13,619 bases of DNA from MWEH01 sp964392385. GTDB lineage: Bacteria; Bacillota; Clostridia; Christensenellales; DTU072. The notes beneath the pieces were generated by a model that was not told the DNA's origin, made no database searches, and saw only the letters and a program-made list of their open reading frames with translations. The translations under genes and the position numbers were made by a program. The DNA lies in the NCBI GenBank assembly GCA_964392385.1, contig CAYMPR010000030.1, forward strand, positions 1 through 13,619. The letters are read 5' to 3'. Positions 1-7,768 of the stretch are shown one piece after another. Every line of letters begins with the position of its first letter. Within the stretch, counting starts at the first letter, position 1.

Positions 1-1787
1 TCTGGCTTCATATTTGCACACATTACCTGTAATACTTGATTTTGAACCAATGTAATAATACCCGTGCCCGCATTCGCTTTTTGTTGTGAAAACCCATTGT
101 TAATATTAGACACCGTTGGCACGCTCGGAATACCCCCATTAAAAACATCAAAACCATTAGTACCAATAACCGCAGTAAGCACTCCGTCTGTGGTGTTTGC
201 CCCAATATCCCCCATTCCACCCTTGTTTTTATACTTGAATAGAGGGGTGTCGCCCGCTAGTATTGCTTTTGCCGCAACAAGAGTTTTGTGAACAAGCCCC
301 AATGGCTCCCCTTGCCCCGTAGCCTCGTCATACCCTTTATATACTTGATAACGCAAAGGACTTAAAGACACCAAAGAAATCCCTTCTGATGCCCCCTTTA
401 ATAAGGCCAAAAGTTGTGCATAATCTATTTCCTTCCCAAAATATTGATTAGAAGCATTATAAGAATCTTGTATCAACTCTAAAATTTTAGCCAATAAGCC
501 TTGGGCGTCTTGGGAAGTTTTAATCTCGCCTATAGGAGAAGTTACTGCAAGTATTTTTGGGGTATTAACCATATTTATAGTAGTACCCAAAGACTTGTTT
601 TGTGCAAGCGCCCCATTTAAACTCTCGCGTTTGAGCACTGAATTTTCAACAGTATAGCTTTCAATATAATCTGCACTGTTTTTAAGCCCAAATACGTCTA
701 CTTGATTTACAGGGGTAATCTCATCATTTAAATAATATACATATGCGGCAGTAGCAGTCCTTGCCCGAATTAATAATTGCCTTGAAAGTGCGGTATCCGC
801 CCAACAATTAGAAAATAACTTATTTCCATCTATTCTCAATGCAGATATCGCTGCCTCGTAATCATGTTTAGAAATTAAGGTGCCAAAAACCTCTTTAGTT
901 TTATTATACTCATTAATTGCCTCTCGTATACTTTGTGCATCAGCCCCACCAGAAGTAGCCGTATCTTGTGTTACAATAAAATTGCTTGACACCCCTTTTG
1001 CCTTACATAGTGTTTTGTTTGGAACCGCTCCCCCCAGCCCCTTAGTGTATGTAGCATATACAACAAACTCGCCACTTCCAATAAGAGTGCTAAAATCTTC
1101 GGGAAACTGAATATAATTTTCACCACTATCAGAAGTCCTCAACGAAAAATACTTACCGCTCATCCGTAAGGTAGACATATCAAGATACTCCCAATCGCTT
1201 ATTTCTACTCCATTTACAACAGATAAAACAAATACCCCATTTTCTGCCAAACCCCTTTTCTGTAAAAAGAACCTGCCCCCCTCGTCTAAATCTTTAATTG
1301 AAAAAGTGTCAAAGCCCTCTTTTAATATCTTAAAAACACTCCCCTCCATAACTTCCACCAATACCGTATGCCCATCAGATACAGGAAGAGAAACTTCCGT
1401 CAAAGAGGTAGTAAAATATGAAACTGTTTCGGAATTATCTGTTATTACTGTAAACCTAGGCAAAACATTTTCTGTTAGAAAATTATCCTTAGAATTAATT
1501 GCCACTAAACCTGTTGAAGACCTTGCCCCCTTCATAGAATACCCTAACATCTGCAATAAATCAAAAGCGTCTTGTCGGTTTGAAACACTATTTAAATATC
1601 CCTGTGCCCTTGCCATATCAAATGCGTATCTTTGAGCATCATGTTGCAATGCAAATGCCTTTAACAACACTACCCCGGGGTCTGCCTCACTACTAGTTCT
1701 AGGGCTCCACCGTGTCGTAAGGTGCTCAACAAAATCTAACATTGCTTCATAGGTGTCTTTAAAATCTTTATTTGTAAAATCTGCCAT
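1..1787 (-). CDS. Baseplate J / gp6-like wedge protein (partial, 3' end outside window)
   Basis: An open frame runs from the ATG at 1787-1785 to base 1 without a stop, about 595 codons; the C-terminus lies outside the window. Residues about 34-93 resemble the N-terminal region of baseplate J/gp6-type wedge proteins: an EADPGVVLLKAFA stretch, a helical segment, then RQDAFDLLQMLGYSMKG and a switch to beta-rich sequence. T4 gp6 is about 660 aa, so much of the protein is probably present. In this family the protein dimerises and forms the inner ring of baseplate wedges that starts sheath contraction. A GGAGA site sits 8 nt before the ATG, and the gp25-like gene ends only 3 nt upstream, which is the usual gp25-then-J order (xkdS-xkdT in PBSX). 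The family call rests on position plus the N-terminal pattern; no catalytic residues are expected. Confidence 0.82.
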   Translation of the reverse strand, partial: MADFTNKDFKDTYEAMLDFVEHLTTRWSPRTSSEADPGVVLLKAFALQHDAQRYAFDMARAQGYLNSVSNRQDAFDLLQMLGYSMKGARSSTGLVAINSKDNFLTENVLPRFTVITDNSETVSYFTTSLTEVSLPVSDGHTVLVEVMEGSVFKILKEGFDTFSIKDLDEGGRFFLQKRGLAENGVFVLSVVNGVEISDWEYLDMSTLRMSGKYFSLRTSDSGENYIQFPEDFSTLIGSGEFVVYATYTKGLGGAVPNKTLCKAKGVSSNFIVTQDTATSGGADAQSIREAINEYNKTKEVFGTLISKHDYEAAISALRIDGNKLFSNCWADTALSRQLLIRARTATAAYVYYLNDEITPVNQVDVFGLKNSADYIESYTVENSVLKRESLNGALAQNKSLGTTINMVNTPKILAVTSPIGEIKTSQDAQGLLAKILELIQDSYNASNQYFGKEIDYAQLLALLKGASEGISLVSLSPLRYQVYKGYDEATGQGEPLGLVHKTLVAAKAILAGDTPLFKYKNKGGMGDIGANTTDGVLTAVIGTNGFDVFNGGIPSVPTVSNINNGFSQQKANAGTGIITLVQNQVLQVMCANMKP

Positions 1788-1790
1788 TTT

Positions 1791-2144
1791 TTATATCTCC
1801 AATTCCAATTTTATAGGATATTTTTGTAAATCTATTAATACGTCTATTGTAACTTGTATTTCCCCAGGTCTTAAATATTTTACTTGAATGGTATCTTTTC
1901 TTATAAAAACATTTGGAAAAAATACTTCTGCCTGTGAAATTGCTACCCCTAACAAATCCAAAGTTAATCTGCTCTTAGGTCTAAACCTTATTTCTGGCAC
2001 ATTAGAACCATATCGTGGGTCTTGGGTAAACTCATATCGCTCAGAATTAAAAAATAATTTTAAGTCTTTAATAACATCTTCCGCCCCTTTCAGTATAGAG
2101 ACAGCATTGCCTTTAAATATAGTTGGAAAATCCCACCCGTTCAT
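1791..2144 (-). CDS. gp25-like baseplate wedge protein (XkdS / GPW-gp25 family)
   Basis: A 117-aa protein. GPW/gp25 members are about 100-140 aa and connect the wedge ring to the first sheath layer. The fold pattern is visible: a helix at about residues 20-35, a DPRYGSNVPEIRF stretch at 42-54 matching the family's conserved P-x-x-G-S region, a second helix (LTLDLLGVAISQAEVFF, 60-76), then beta strands. By eye, the usual EPR motif after the second helix is replaced by F-P-N at 76-78, which is unusual. The start has an AAGGGGG site 6 nt upstream, and the preceding gene stops 11 nt before it. It lies directly upstream of the J-like gene, as in PBSX, P2 and Mu. An alternative is a diverged wedge subunit of another name, but length, pattern and position agree with gp25. 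Confidence 0.78.
   Translation of the reverse strand: MNGWDFPTIFKGNAVSILKGAEDVIKDLKLFFNSERYEFTQDPRYGSNVPEIRFRPKSRLTLDLLGVAISQAEVFFPNVFIRKDTIQVKYLRPGEIQVTIDVLIDLQKYPIKLELEI
1796..1800 (-). promoter_or_regulatory. Ribosome binding site of the baseplate J-like gene
   Basis: GGAGA on the minus strand, 8 nt before the ATG at 1787, inside the last codons of the upstream gp25-like gene. It supports this start and suggests coupled translation. Confidence 0.6.
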
Positions 2145-2155
2145 TTTTTACCCCC

Positions 2156-2530
2156 TTATAGCCCCTCTTTCATATGACTAACAATCATCTTTCTTAACTC
2201 TGACACTTGCCATTCAAGTGCTTTTATTTGTTTTTGGGCTAACTCCAATTCTAAAAACAACTTTTCTTCTGTATCGTATATTTCTCCTGAATATTGCTTT
2301 CCCACTATCACCCACAAAAACTGTTCTAACTCCGTAACATATACGGCTTCACCTATAACATAATTTGGGGAGTGTTTACCATATACTAAAACCTCACACC
2401 CTATATCCTTATTACTTAATGCGGGACAAAATACTGTATACTCCTTTACTCCTATATTGTTAGAAGCATTCATAGTGTTTATATCTGTCACTTTGCCCCT
2501 ACTCTTAATCGTTCCTCTATATAAAAACAT
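2156..2530 (-). CDS. Small baseplate hub/spike protein, OB-fold-like with C-terminal coiled coil (XkdR-like position)
   Basis: A 124-aa protein. Residues 1-80 look beta-rich (alternating strands around TVFCPAL, CEVLVYG, EAVYVTE and FLWVIVG), compatible with the small OB-fold domain that caps the hub in gp5, gpV and XkdR proteins. Residues 91-120 form a clear coiled coil with hydrophobic a/d positions L91, L95, A98, I102, L105, V109, L112, I116 and M120. The gene sits between the hub and gp25-like genes, exactly where xkdR lies in PBSX. Its ATG overlaps the hub stop (TAATG) and follows a GGGGG tract at 7 nt. I see no lysozyme domain, beta-helix repeat or metal-binding tip motif. The OB-fold is inferred from position and strand pattern; the coiled coil is read directly. 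Confidence 0.6.
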   Translation of the reverse strand: MFLYRGTIKSRGKVTDINTMNASNNIGVKEYTVFCPALSNKDIGCEVLVYGKHSPNYVIGEAVYVTELEQFLWVIVGKQYSGEIYDTEEKLFLELELAQKQIKALEWQVSELRKMIVSHMKEGL

Positions 2531-3714
2531 TATACATCCCCCGCAACACGCACCATTGATAAAGAGGTTCTAAATCCCCCAGCACTTATAGTATCCGCCT
2601 GTCCTGTAACCATATATACTCCTGAATATGTATGGGGCCTCCCGTAAAACAATACGTTTATCCGTATGTTTTGGCATAAAAGAGAGGGTATTATTAATCC
2701 CCGCGTAGAAAGAGTTGCCTCTATAGGAAAGCTTGTCATATTCTTCCACCAAGACGCCCTCTCCTCACTTACCACCCCGTGTAAAACTGCCAAAGACGGT
2801 ACAGAAGTCGTATTTGCAGTACCCGTTGGATTTATATTAATCACCCTATTAGAATCATACTTTTCTTGCAATGGAGTAATTAGCGCATAAGAGGTAGCCT
2901 CGGATACAGAAAAGTCAAAAATTGGCACCGCTCCAGGATATCCCACATCTATTTCTAAAATATCTTGAGTGGGGCGGGAATTACTTTCTATAACCTCAAA
3001 ATAAGGACCTTCCATTGAGTCAAAAATATCGTGTATCACCAAGGTATAAAAAGATTTGTTTAAGTTATTTCTCATTATACTAACCAAAAACTTTATATAC
3101 TCTAAAGGGCTTATATCCTGTTTTGCCATAATAGTTGTTTGTCTATCCGACACAGCAATTAAATTTTTCTGTCGTACTATAGTTTCATCCCGCATTCCAG
3201 AAAACAACTCAAGCAAGCCATTGTCCGTTTCTTTATATAACTGATCCATTATTATTGTACTCGGTTTATCTGTAACCGCAGGATAGGGCCTTTTTAACGA
3301 ATACAAAATAGCCACCGAAGAAGTGGCCTCAATACTATAAGTAAGCTTATTACCACTCAAAGAAAAAGAAGGAGAAATTTTCGTTATAATAGCCTTTTCC
3401 TTCTTGTATGAAAAAGAAGGCTGTGAAAAATCCCCATATGTAAAAACTATTGTTCTACTGGGGTCACTAGAAATAATATAATCAATATAATTAGGGTCTG
3501 CCCCAGGAATAATGGGATACTCAAGAGTTAAAGAATATTGATTAACCATTCCAGAGGCAAAACGTTTAACAGATAAACTTGTAACATACAAAATATCCCT
3601 TGCGCGCGTACGCGAATTTTTATTTGCAGTAACCCCAAACTCAACCCCCCCAAAAGTTACAGAGACAAATGGAGTTTCTATTAAAGAATTGAAAGTTTGA
3701 ATAAGTTGTGCCAT
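2530..3714 (-). CDS. Baseplate hub protein (XkdQ / gp27-like)
   Basis: A 394-aa protein. Members of the gp27/gpD/XkdQ group are about 320-400 aa; they form the trimeric hub that closes the tube and holds the central spike. Residues 14-130 are strand-rich with a FGGVEF segment and a YSLTLEYPI strand, like the first tube-like barrel of hub proteins. Residues 150-215 are helical (TIIMDQLYKE, then SPLEYIKFLVSIMRNNLNKSF), followed by a second strand-rich part (220-290) and a C-terminal beta domain ending at VAGDV. No signal peptide or membrane segment is seen. An AGGGGG site lies only 4 nt before the ATG, and the previous stop touches the start (TAAATG). The LysM-like gene upstream and OB-like gene downstream match xkdP-Q-R order. 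The assignment is mostly from position, length and architecture. Confidence 0.65.
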   Translation of the reverse strand: MAQLIQTFNSLIETPFVSVTFGGVEFGVTANKNSRTRARDILYVTSLSVKRFASGMVNQYSLTLEYPIIPGADPNYIDYIISSDPSRTIVFTYGDFSQPSFSYKKEKAIITKISPSFSLSGNKLTYSIEATSSVAILYSLKRPYPAVTDKPSTIIMDQLYKETDNGLLELFSGMRDETIVRQKNLIAVSDRQTTIMAKQDISPLEYIKFLVSIMRNNLNKSFYTLVIHDIFDSMEGPYFEVIESNSRPTQDILEIDVGYPGAVPIFDFSVSEATSYALITPLQEKYDSNRVININPTGTANTTSVPSLAVLHGVVSEERASWWKNMTSFPIEATLSTRGLIIPSLLCQNIRINVLFYGRPHTYSGVYMVTGQADTISAGGFRTSLSMVRVAGDV

Positions 3715-3987
3715 TTATCCCCCTATTGGTACCTTTAAGGATACCCCCTCTTCTATGGATACTCTTGGGTCAAGATAATTATTAATATCTCCTATAAGCC
3801 AAAAAAGTAATGGAGTACCATAATGCTGAAAACTCAACTCATATAAAGTAGTTTTCTTAGTAGTAACAATTTCATAAAATGGGGCATTACTATCTAAACG
3901 AGAATATCTATTTGAAAAGACATTTCCATTTATATCCATATAAGTTGAAACATTTTTATATCTCTGTATCATATTTTTTAACCCCAT
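3715..3987 (-). CDS. LysM-like baseplate/hub protein (XkdP C-terminal domain or gp53-like)
   Basis: A 90-aa protein whose residues 37-88 match the LysM-like module of phage tail proteins: FYEIVTTKKTTLYELSFQHY, then a LLFWLIGDINN helix, DPR, and a closing VSLKVPIGG strand. In phages this module occurs in XkdP, P2 gpX and T4 gp53, where it joins baseplate parts rather than acting on the wall. The stop abuts the hub gene ATG (TAAATG). The start is uncertain: the ATG at 3987 has no recognisable Shine-Dalgarno site, while the ATG at 3972 has GGGG 9 nt upstream and would give 85 aa. The 187-aa gene upstream resembles the missing N-terminal part of an XkdP-type protein. Whether this is an XkdP half or a gp53-type wedge cannot be decided by eye. 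Confidence 0.72.
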   Translation of the reverse strand: MGLKNMIQRYKNVSTYMDINGNVFSNRYSRLDSNAPFYEIVTTKKTTLYELSFQHYGTPLLFWLIGDINNYLDPRVSIEEGVSLKVPIGG

Positions 3988-4038
3988 TATGCTTTTTAAC
4001 TATTAACTATGTTTTATTTTTAATTTTGGAGCACTTGT

Positions 4039-4602
4039 CTAACTACCAAAAGACAGGTCCGTAGAAATACTCCTAAACATACCCTTCTTTGCGGTATACT
4101 CCGCCGAAAAAGGTAGCACCTCGGTTATAGTAAAAGATATGTCTACATTGGATAATTTTTCATGTACCCACACTCCACTAGTAGATATTGTCACGTTTCC
4201 CGATACTATCCCGCTAATACATACCTCTTCCCCAGCCCTATATAATATTGAAGGCGGAACAACTAATTTAGTTGAATTTGAATAAGTTGGCAAAGACAAT
4301 GCAGACAATGCATTAATAAGCTGCTCCATTTTGTCGCTCCTTTTTTTGAAGTTTTTTTCTCTAATGGCTTTATCCAACTGCTCTTCATCCGCATTATCCA
4401 TTTCAAAAAGTGCTCGATTAAGTTTTAAGGTTACCGCAAGGCTTCTAGGACCAGCAGAACTAAATGTCTGTAATGGCGCAGAAGACATAGGAATAGTCGT
4501 GGGAGAAAAATTAATTGGCAAAGAGTTTGAAAAAGAGTCTGGAACAACCGGCAAATAAAATTGTTTGTTTATATGATAAATATAAATATATGATTCTACC
4601 AT
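4039..4602 (-). CDS. Tail tube-initiator / XkdP-like N-terminal domain protein
   Basis: A 187-aa protein. It begins with an FYLPVVPDSF strand (15-24), then a beta segment with AGPRSLAVTLKLNRALF (50-66), a charged helix (EEQLDKAIREKNFKKRSDKMEQL, about 73-95), and a strand-rich end including VTISTSGVWVHEKLSNVDISFTI (137-159). This LPV-P opening followed by closing strands recalls the N-terminal domain of XkdP-type proteins, which sits between tube and hub. The LysM domain that normally follows is encoded by the next gene. The start is firm: TAGGAGG lies 8 nt upstream and the ATG overlaps the previous stop (TAATG). It ends in TAG, the only TAG stop in the window, followed by a 51-nt AT-rich spacer. 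The family call is by pattern and position, not a certain match. Confidence 0.5.
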   Translation of the reverse strand: MVESYIYIYHINKQFYLPVVPDSFSNSLPINFSPTTIPMSSAPLQTFSSAGPRSLAVTLKLNRALFEMDNADEEQLDKAIREKNFKKRSDKMEQLINALSALSLPTYSNSTKLVVPPSILYRAGEEVCISGIVSGNVTISTSGVWVHEKLSNVDISFTITEVLPFSAEYTAKKGMFRSISTDLSFGS

Positions 4603-5540
4603 TATAACACCCTCCTATCACTATTCCCGTCTAAATCATATATTCCACGTGTATATGCAGGCAACAAAAGGTTCAAATCACCTGAAAGACTCAAAATAGA
4701 AAAAACATTTGATACTAGTTCAATAGAAGAGTTGCTATTTATACTTGCTCCAAATAACATAGAAAATAATTTTTCTGATGCAAGAACATGAGTATGTGAC
4801 AAAGAAGGCACCAACCTAATACTCCCATCAAGTGCTAAGGGTTTTAACTCTTCCTTTGCTAAGGGGTTTAACTCCTCCCCTAAAATCGCATGCCCCAAAG
4901 GAAAATAGCACCCATTAATAACAGACACCTCTACCCCCACTGGAGCCTCTAACTTGGCCTCTATATACTCCATAATATTTTTATTATTCTCTGCTTCTAC
5001 TTCCCCTGTGTATAATCTAGTAATACCCAATAATTTGATATCAGTTGTATCCAATACATAAGGAACCATACTAGATAAATGTGGAATAGCCACCCTTGCC
5101 AAAACCTCATTAGTGTGTGCATAATATATTGTTAATATTAATGGATATTGTGTATCGCCATAAATAGTATATAACTCCCCAATAACAACTGGAAAAACAA
5201 AAATGTTTTCCCTTGAACTTGACACGATTTTTTGTGCTAAGTTCAAATACGGCAACATATTCACCCCATTAATATCTCTCTCAGCCAAAAGAAATAGTTG
5301 CAATAGATACAAAACTCGTATAACATTTAACTTTGTAGTATTATTTACATGAGAAGTGACACCCCGTGTAAGTACTGTTTTGAACAACTCATATCCAGTT
5401 TCTATTGTGGAAACAACCCCACCCCCAATATCTATTTGAGAGTTCCCTTCTATGTACACCCCCATAGTCTCAGCCCATTTTTTGGGCATAGGGATTTGTG
5501 CTGTAGTTAATTCAACTAAATAATCTCGTAATAAGTTCAT
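4602..5540 (-). CDS. Unrecognised 312-aa tail/baseplate protein after the tape measure gene
   Basis: I do not recognise this protein. It has no signal peptide. Residues 71-87 are hydrophobic and helical (LNVIRVLYLLQLFLLAE), and 110-180 are rich in beta strands. A short tandem duplication gives EELNPLAK then EELKPLAL at 222-237. The start overlaps the tape measure stop as ATGA and a GGGGAG site lies 11 nt upstream, so translation is probably coupled to the tape measure gene. The stop overlaps the next start (TAATG). Its place between tape measure and tube-initiator/LysM genes suggests a structural protein at the distal tube or hub, or an assembly factor for it; PBSX has no gene at this position. 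Function is inferred from position only. Confidence 0.6.
   Translation of the reverse strand: MNLLRDYLVELTTAQIPMPKKWAETMGVYIEGNSQIDIGGGVVSTIETGYELFKTVLTRGVTSHVNNTTKLNVIRVLYLLQLFLLAERDINGVNMLPYLNLAQKIVSSSRENIFVFPVVIGELYTIYGDTQYPLILTIYYAHTNEVLARVAIPHLSSMVPYVLDTTDIKLLGITRLYTGEVEAENNKNIMEYIEAKLEAPVGVEVSVINGCYFPLGHAILGEELNPLAKEELKPLALDGSIRLVPSLSHTHVLASEKLFSMLFGASINSNSSIELVSNVFSILSLSGDLNLLLPAYTRGIYDLDGNSDRRVL
4833..4880. repeat. 24-bp direct tandem repeat (two copies) within the 312-aa gene
   Basis: Units 4833-4856 and 4857-4880 match at 20 of 24 bases and keep the reading frame, so the protein carries an 8-residue motif twice (residues 222-237, EELxPLAx). It looks like a small in-frame duplication rather than a regulatory element. 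Confidence 0.7.
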
Positions 5541-7528
5541 CGGCTAATAAACTCCCCATTTATTTGTGACGCTAGGTCTGTAAAATAACTCTTCTCTGTC
5601 ATTCCCGCTCTACCACGAATTACAATTCCGTCATCATTAAGCATTCTAACAATAAACGCAACATTATCCCCAATATCAAGCATATTTTTCTGCATTGCCT
5701 CAGCCTTGGCCTCCTCCTCTTTATAGTTTCCGTCAGAAACCTTTTGTGCAGAAAAATCTGCAGTAGCCTTAGCCTGTGCATACATAGAATCCGCAGAATA
5801 ATCTACGTTCATAGATGCTTCCCCAAAATTAAGTCCCTCTTCACCTATACTTGCACGATTAGTACTTTCCCCGGAAGAAAGCAAAGTATTTGTATCAAGA
5901 ATAGGAGCCTTAGACCTTCTCTCTGTCTTATTCGCATCTTTCAACCCATCAAAATTAATACCTTTAATGCTTGAAAGTGCTCCCCCTATATCCGCCATAC
6001 CTGCCGCTAAGGCACCTGCAACAGTAACTGCCCTTGTTATCTTTCCTACTGTTAAATCTATTTTGGTACCCACACCAAAAGGAGCAACCTCTACCCCTGT
6101 TGTAATGCCATCAAGAAATTGGTTCATTAATCCAGCACCTTGCCATAATAAATAACTTCCGGCATCTACTCCAAGTTTTCTACCCGCAGTTAAAAACATA
6201 TTGTCCACAAGGTTTTTAACTAATTCACCCCCACCAGTCCTCTCCCAAAGCTTACTAGAGGTACTTTCATCCTTAACCCGTTGCACCATATCGTCATATG
6301 AAGTATTTAATTCTTTAATGGAATTAAAGTTTTCCTGAGTTAAGTTTTTCACAGAAGCAGTTAAATCCGACACAGAAAGTCCAAAAACTTTTGCATATTG
6401 ATTTAAGGCCACCAAACTAGTTGACCCAGAATCATCTATCTCTCCTAAAACCTTAAGAATTCCCTCAAATAAACTATTTATATTTTCTTTACTTGGTGTT
6501 TTTAATAACATATCCCCATAAGGAAGCCCTGCTGCGTTCGCAGAAGCCACTAACAATGCCTGTGTGGAAGTATCCCCACTTAACCCTTGTATATCCCCAG
6601 AAGCGAGCTGTCCAATTGCCACTGCAAGTTTTGTAACAAACGTATCGCTAACACCTATACTAGAAAAAGCACCCAACCATTTTTGAACAGTTAGGTCAAA
6701 CTCTGTAGCCGTCTCCCTAGACATCCTACCTGTCGCCTCCAATAAGTTTGCAGACACGGTGTCAGATAATGACTGTAAATATTGTGTATCGTCAAAATTC
6801 TTATTCAAAAACTCGGTTAGAATATTTTCCATTCCTAACCTAGCCTGTGTAGAATCTTGTTGTTGTAGTTTTATTAATCTTATTAAACTAGAATCAAAAG
6901 CATTAAAAGTATTAGCTACTTTTTCTGATAATACCGCCATAGATGACCTAAGCTCTAAATTAAATGCAATTCCCGCATCAATAAATTGTGCTGTCTTGTC
7001 CATTGCACTTTTCATAGAGAAAAAGGGACTTACCGCGAATGTTTTAGAAAGAGTGTCCGAAATACTTGAAAAACTATTACTAGACCCAATAAGACGTGTT
7101 TGTATTTTTGAAACTAATCCGGAATAATAATCCGCAGCAGCCGTTATTTTGGTATAGGCACTATTGATTCCATTTTGTATAGCATTAGCAAAAAAGTCCG
7201 CTGTTGCCCGAGCATTTTGCATTTGAATTAATTTATTTTTTGCGTGTCTACGTTCGTCTGCTGAAAGAGAATTTTTTGCTACCTCTTCTAATAGGTCCAT
7301 CTCCGCTTTTCTTTTTTGGGCATGACTCTTTTTAGCCAGTTTTGTCTTTTCTGCCTCAATTATTTTATCCTGCTCTGTCTGAGTAATTGAAAGTCTTTTA
7401 AGCTGCTCCCTACGCCTCTGCTCCCATAGATTTGCTGTATCTTCAAGAGCCTGCCTTTCCTCAGTCTTAAACTCTTTTTCAATATCATCAACTAGCGAAC
7501 GAAGCTGCTCGGGTGTAGACTTGTCCAT
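5537..7528 (-). CDS. Tail tape measure protein
   Basis: At 663 aa this is the longest complete protein in the window, and it follows the chaperone genes as tape measure genes do. Residues 1-105 are highly charged and helical (EQRRREQLKRL; EAEKTKLAKKSHAQKRKAEM), a likely coiled coil. The middle (about 130-520) is Ala/Ser/Leu-rich helix with small-residue stretches, and residues 498-520 (TRAVTVAGALAAGMADIGGA) are hydrophobic enough to be the membrane-active segment common in these proteins. The C-terminal 80 residues are mixed and probably contact the hub. Family proteins fill the tube lumen and set tail length; at about 0.15 nm per residue this gives a tail near 100 nm. AAGGGG lies 6 nt before the ATG, the previous stop abuts it (TAAATG), and its TGA overlaps the next start. 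I see no peptidase or lytic domain. Confidence 0.85.
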   Translation of the reverse strand: MDKSTPEQLRSLVDDIEKEFKTEERQALEDTANLWEQRRREQLKRLSITQTEQDKIIEAEKTKLAKKSHAQKRKAEMDLLEEVAKNSLSADERRHAKNKLIQMQNARATADFFANAIQNGINSAYTKITAAADYYSGLVSKIQTRLIGSSNSFSSISDTLSKTFAVSPFFSMKSAMDKTAQFIDAGIAFNLELRSSMAVLSEKVANTFNAFDSSLIRLIKLQQQDSTQARLGMENILTEFLNKNFDDTQYLQSLSDTVSANLLEATGRMSRETATEFDLTVQKWLGAFSSIGVSDTFVTKLAVAIGQLASGDIQGLSGDTSTQALLVASANAAGLPYGDMLLKTPSKENINSLFEGILKVLGEIDDSGSTSLVALNQYAKVFGLSVSDLTASVKNLTQENFNSIKELNTSYDDMVQRVKDESTSSKLWERTGGGELVKNLVDNMFLTAGRKLGVDAGSYLLWQGAGLMNQFLDGITTGVEVAPFGVGTKIDLTVGKITRAVTVAGALAAGMADIGGALSSIKGINFDGLKDANKTERRSKAPILDTNTLLSSGESTNRASIGEEGLNFGEASMNVDYSADSMYAQAKATADFSAQKVSDGNYKEEEAKAEAMQKNMLDIGDNVAFIVRMLNDDGIVIRGRAGMTEKSYFTDLASQINGEFISR

Positions 7529-7747
7529 TTACTGCCCCTTACTATTCTTCATTTCTTCAACTTTTTTCATCTTTGCTGTAAGCTCTTCATGTGCGATTTT
7601 TTCTAACTCCAAAAACTCTACCTCAGTCATCTCCCATAAAGTATTATATTCAATAGAAAGTGCTGAACTAACAAGATATACTCGTTTTATCCAATTACGA
7701 AATAATTTTGGTTTGTACTCATTTTCTACCAAAATATCCCAAGTCAT
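7529..7747 (-). CDS. Small tail-assembly chaperone candidate (72 aa)
   Basis: A 72-aa protein with an aromatic N-terminal half (MTWDILVENEYKPKLFRNWI) and a charged helical C-terminal half (EVEFLELEKIAHEELTAKMKKVEEMKNSKG, residues 42-71). It lies between the gp26-like chaperone and tape measure genes, the slot normally held by the second tail-assembly chaperone, which is often made by frameshifting. Here the gene has its own strong start: AGGGGG 8 nt before the ATG. It is also in the same frame as the upstream gene, separated by one TAA and seven sense codons, so rare stop readthrough would fuse them. Its stop abuts the tape measure ATG. No family was recognised; the role is inferred from position and size. 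Confidence 0.6.
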   Translation of the reverse strand: MTWDILVENEYKPKLFRNWIKRVYLVSSALSIEYNTLWEMTEVEFLELEKIAHEELTAKMKKVEEMKNSKGQ

Positions 7748-7755
7748 CTTTATAT

Positions 7756-7761
7756 CCCCCT
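7756..7761 (-). promoter_or_regulatory. Ribosome binding site of the 72-aa gene
   Basis: AGGGGG, 8 nt before the ATG at 7747 and just after the stop of the gp26-like gene. It favours independent initiation of the 72-aa protein over readthrough. Confidence 0.6.
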
Positions 7762-7768
7762 GCCAGTA

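Noticed and set aside
1306..1635. Plus-strand frame of 109 codons inside the J-like region
   Set aside because: The minus strand is continuously open here and encodes the J-like protein; the plus frame is a shadow.
3715..3987. LysM-like gene as a cell-wall hydrolase or peptidoglycan-binding protein
   Set aside because: There is no signal peptide or catalytic domain, and its place in the baseplate operon fits a structural LysM-like module.
3988..4041. Readthrough of the TAG ending the 187-aa gene into the LysM-like gene, or TAG recoding
   Set aside because: Although the frames match, TAA and TAG follow in frame before the LysM-like ATG. One TAG stop in the set gives no support for a recoded genome.
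4030..4064. Inverted repeat around the end of the 187-aa gene
   Set aside because: In the transcript sense the stem has a mismatch and is followed by an A-rich, not T-rich, tail; it does not look like a terminator.
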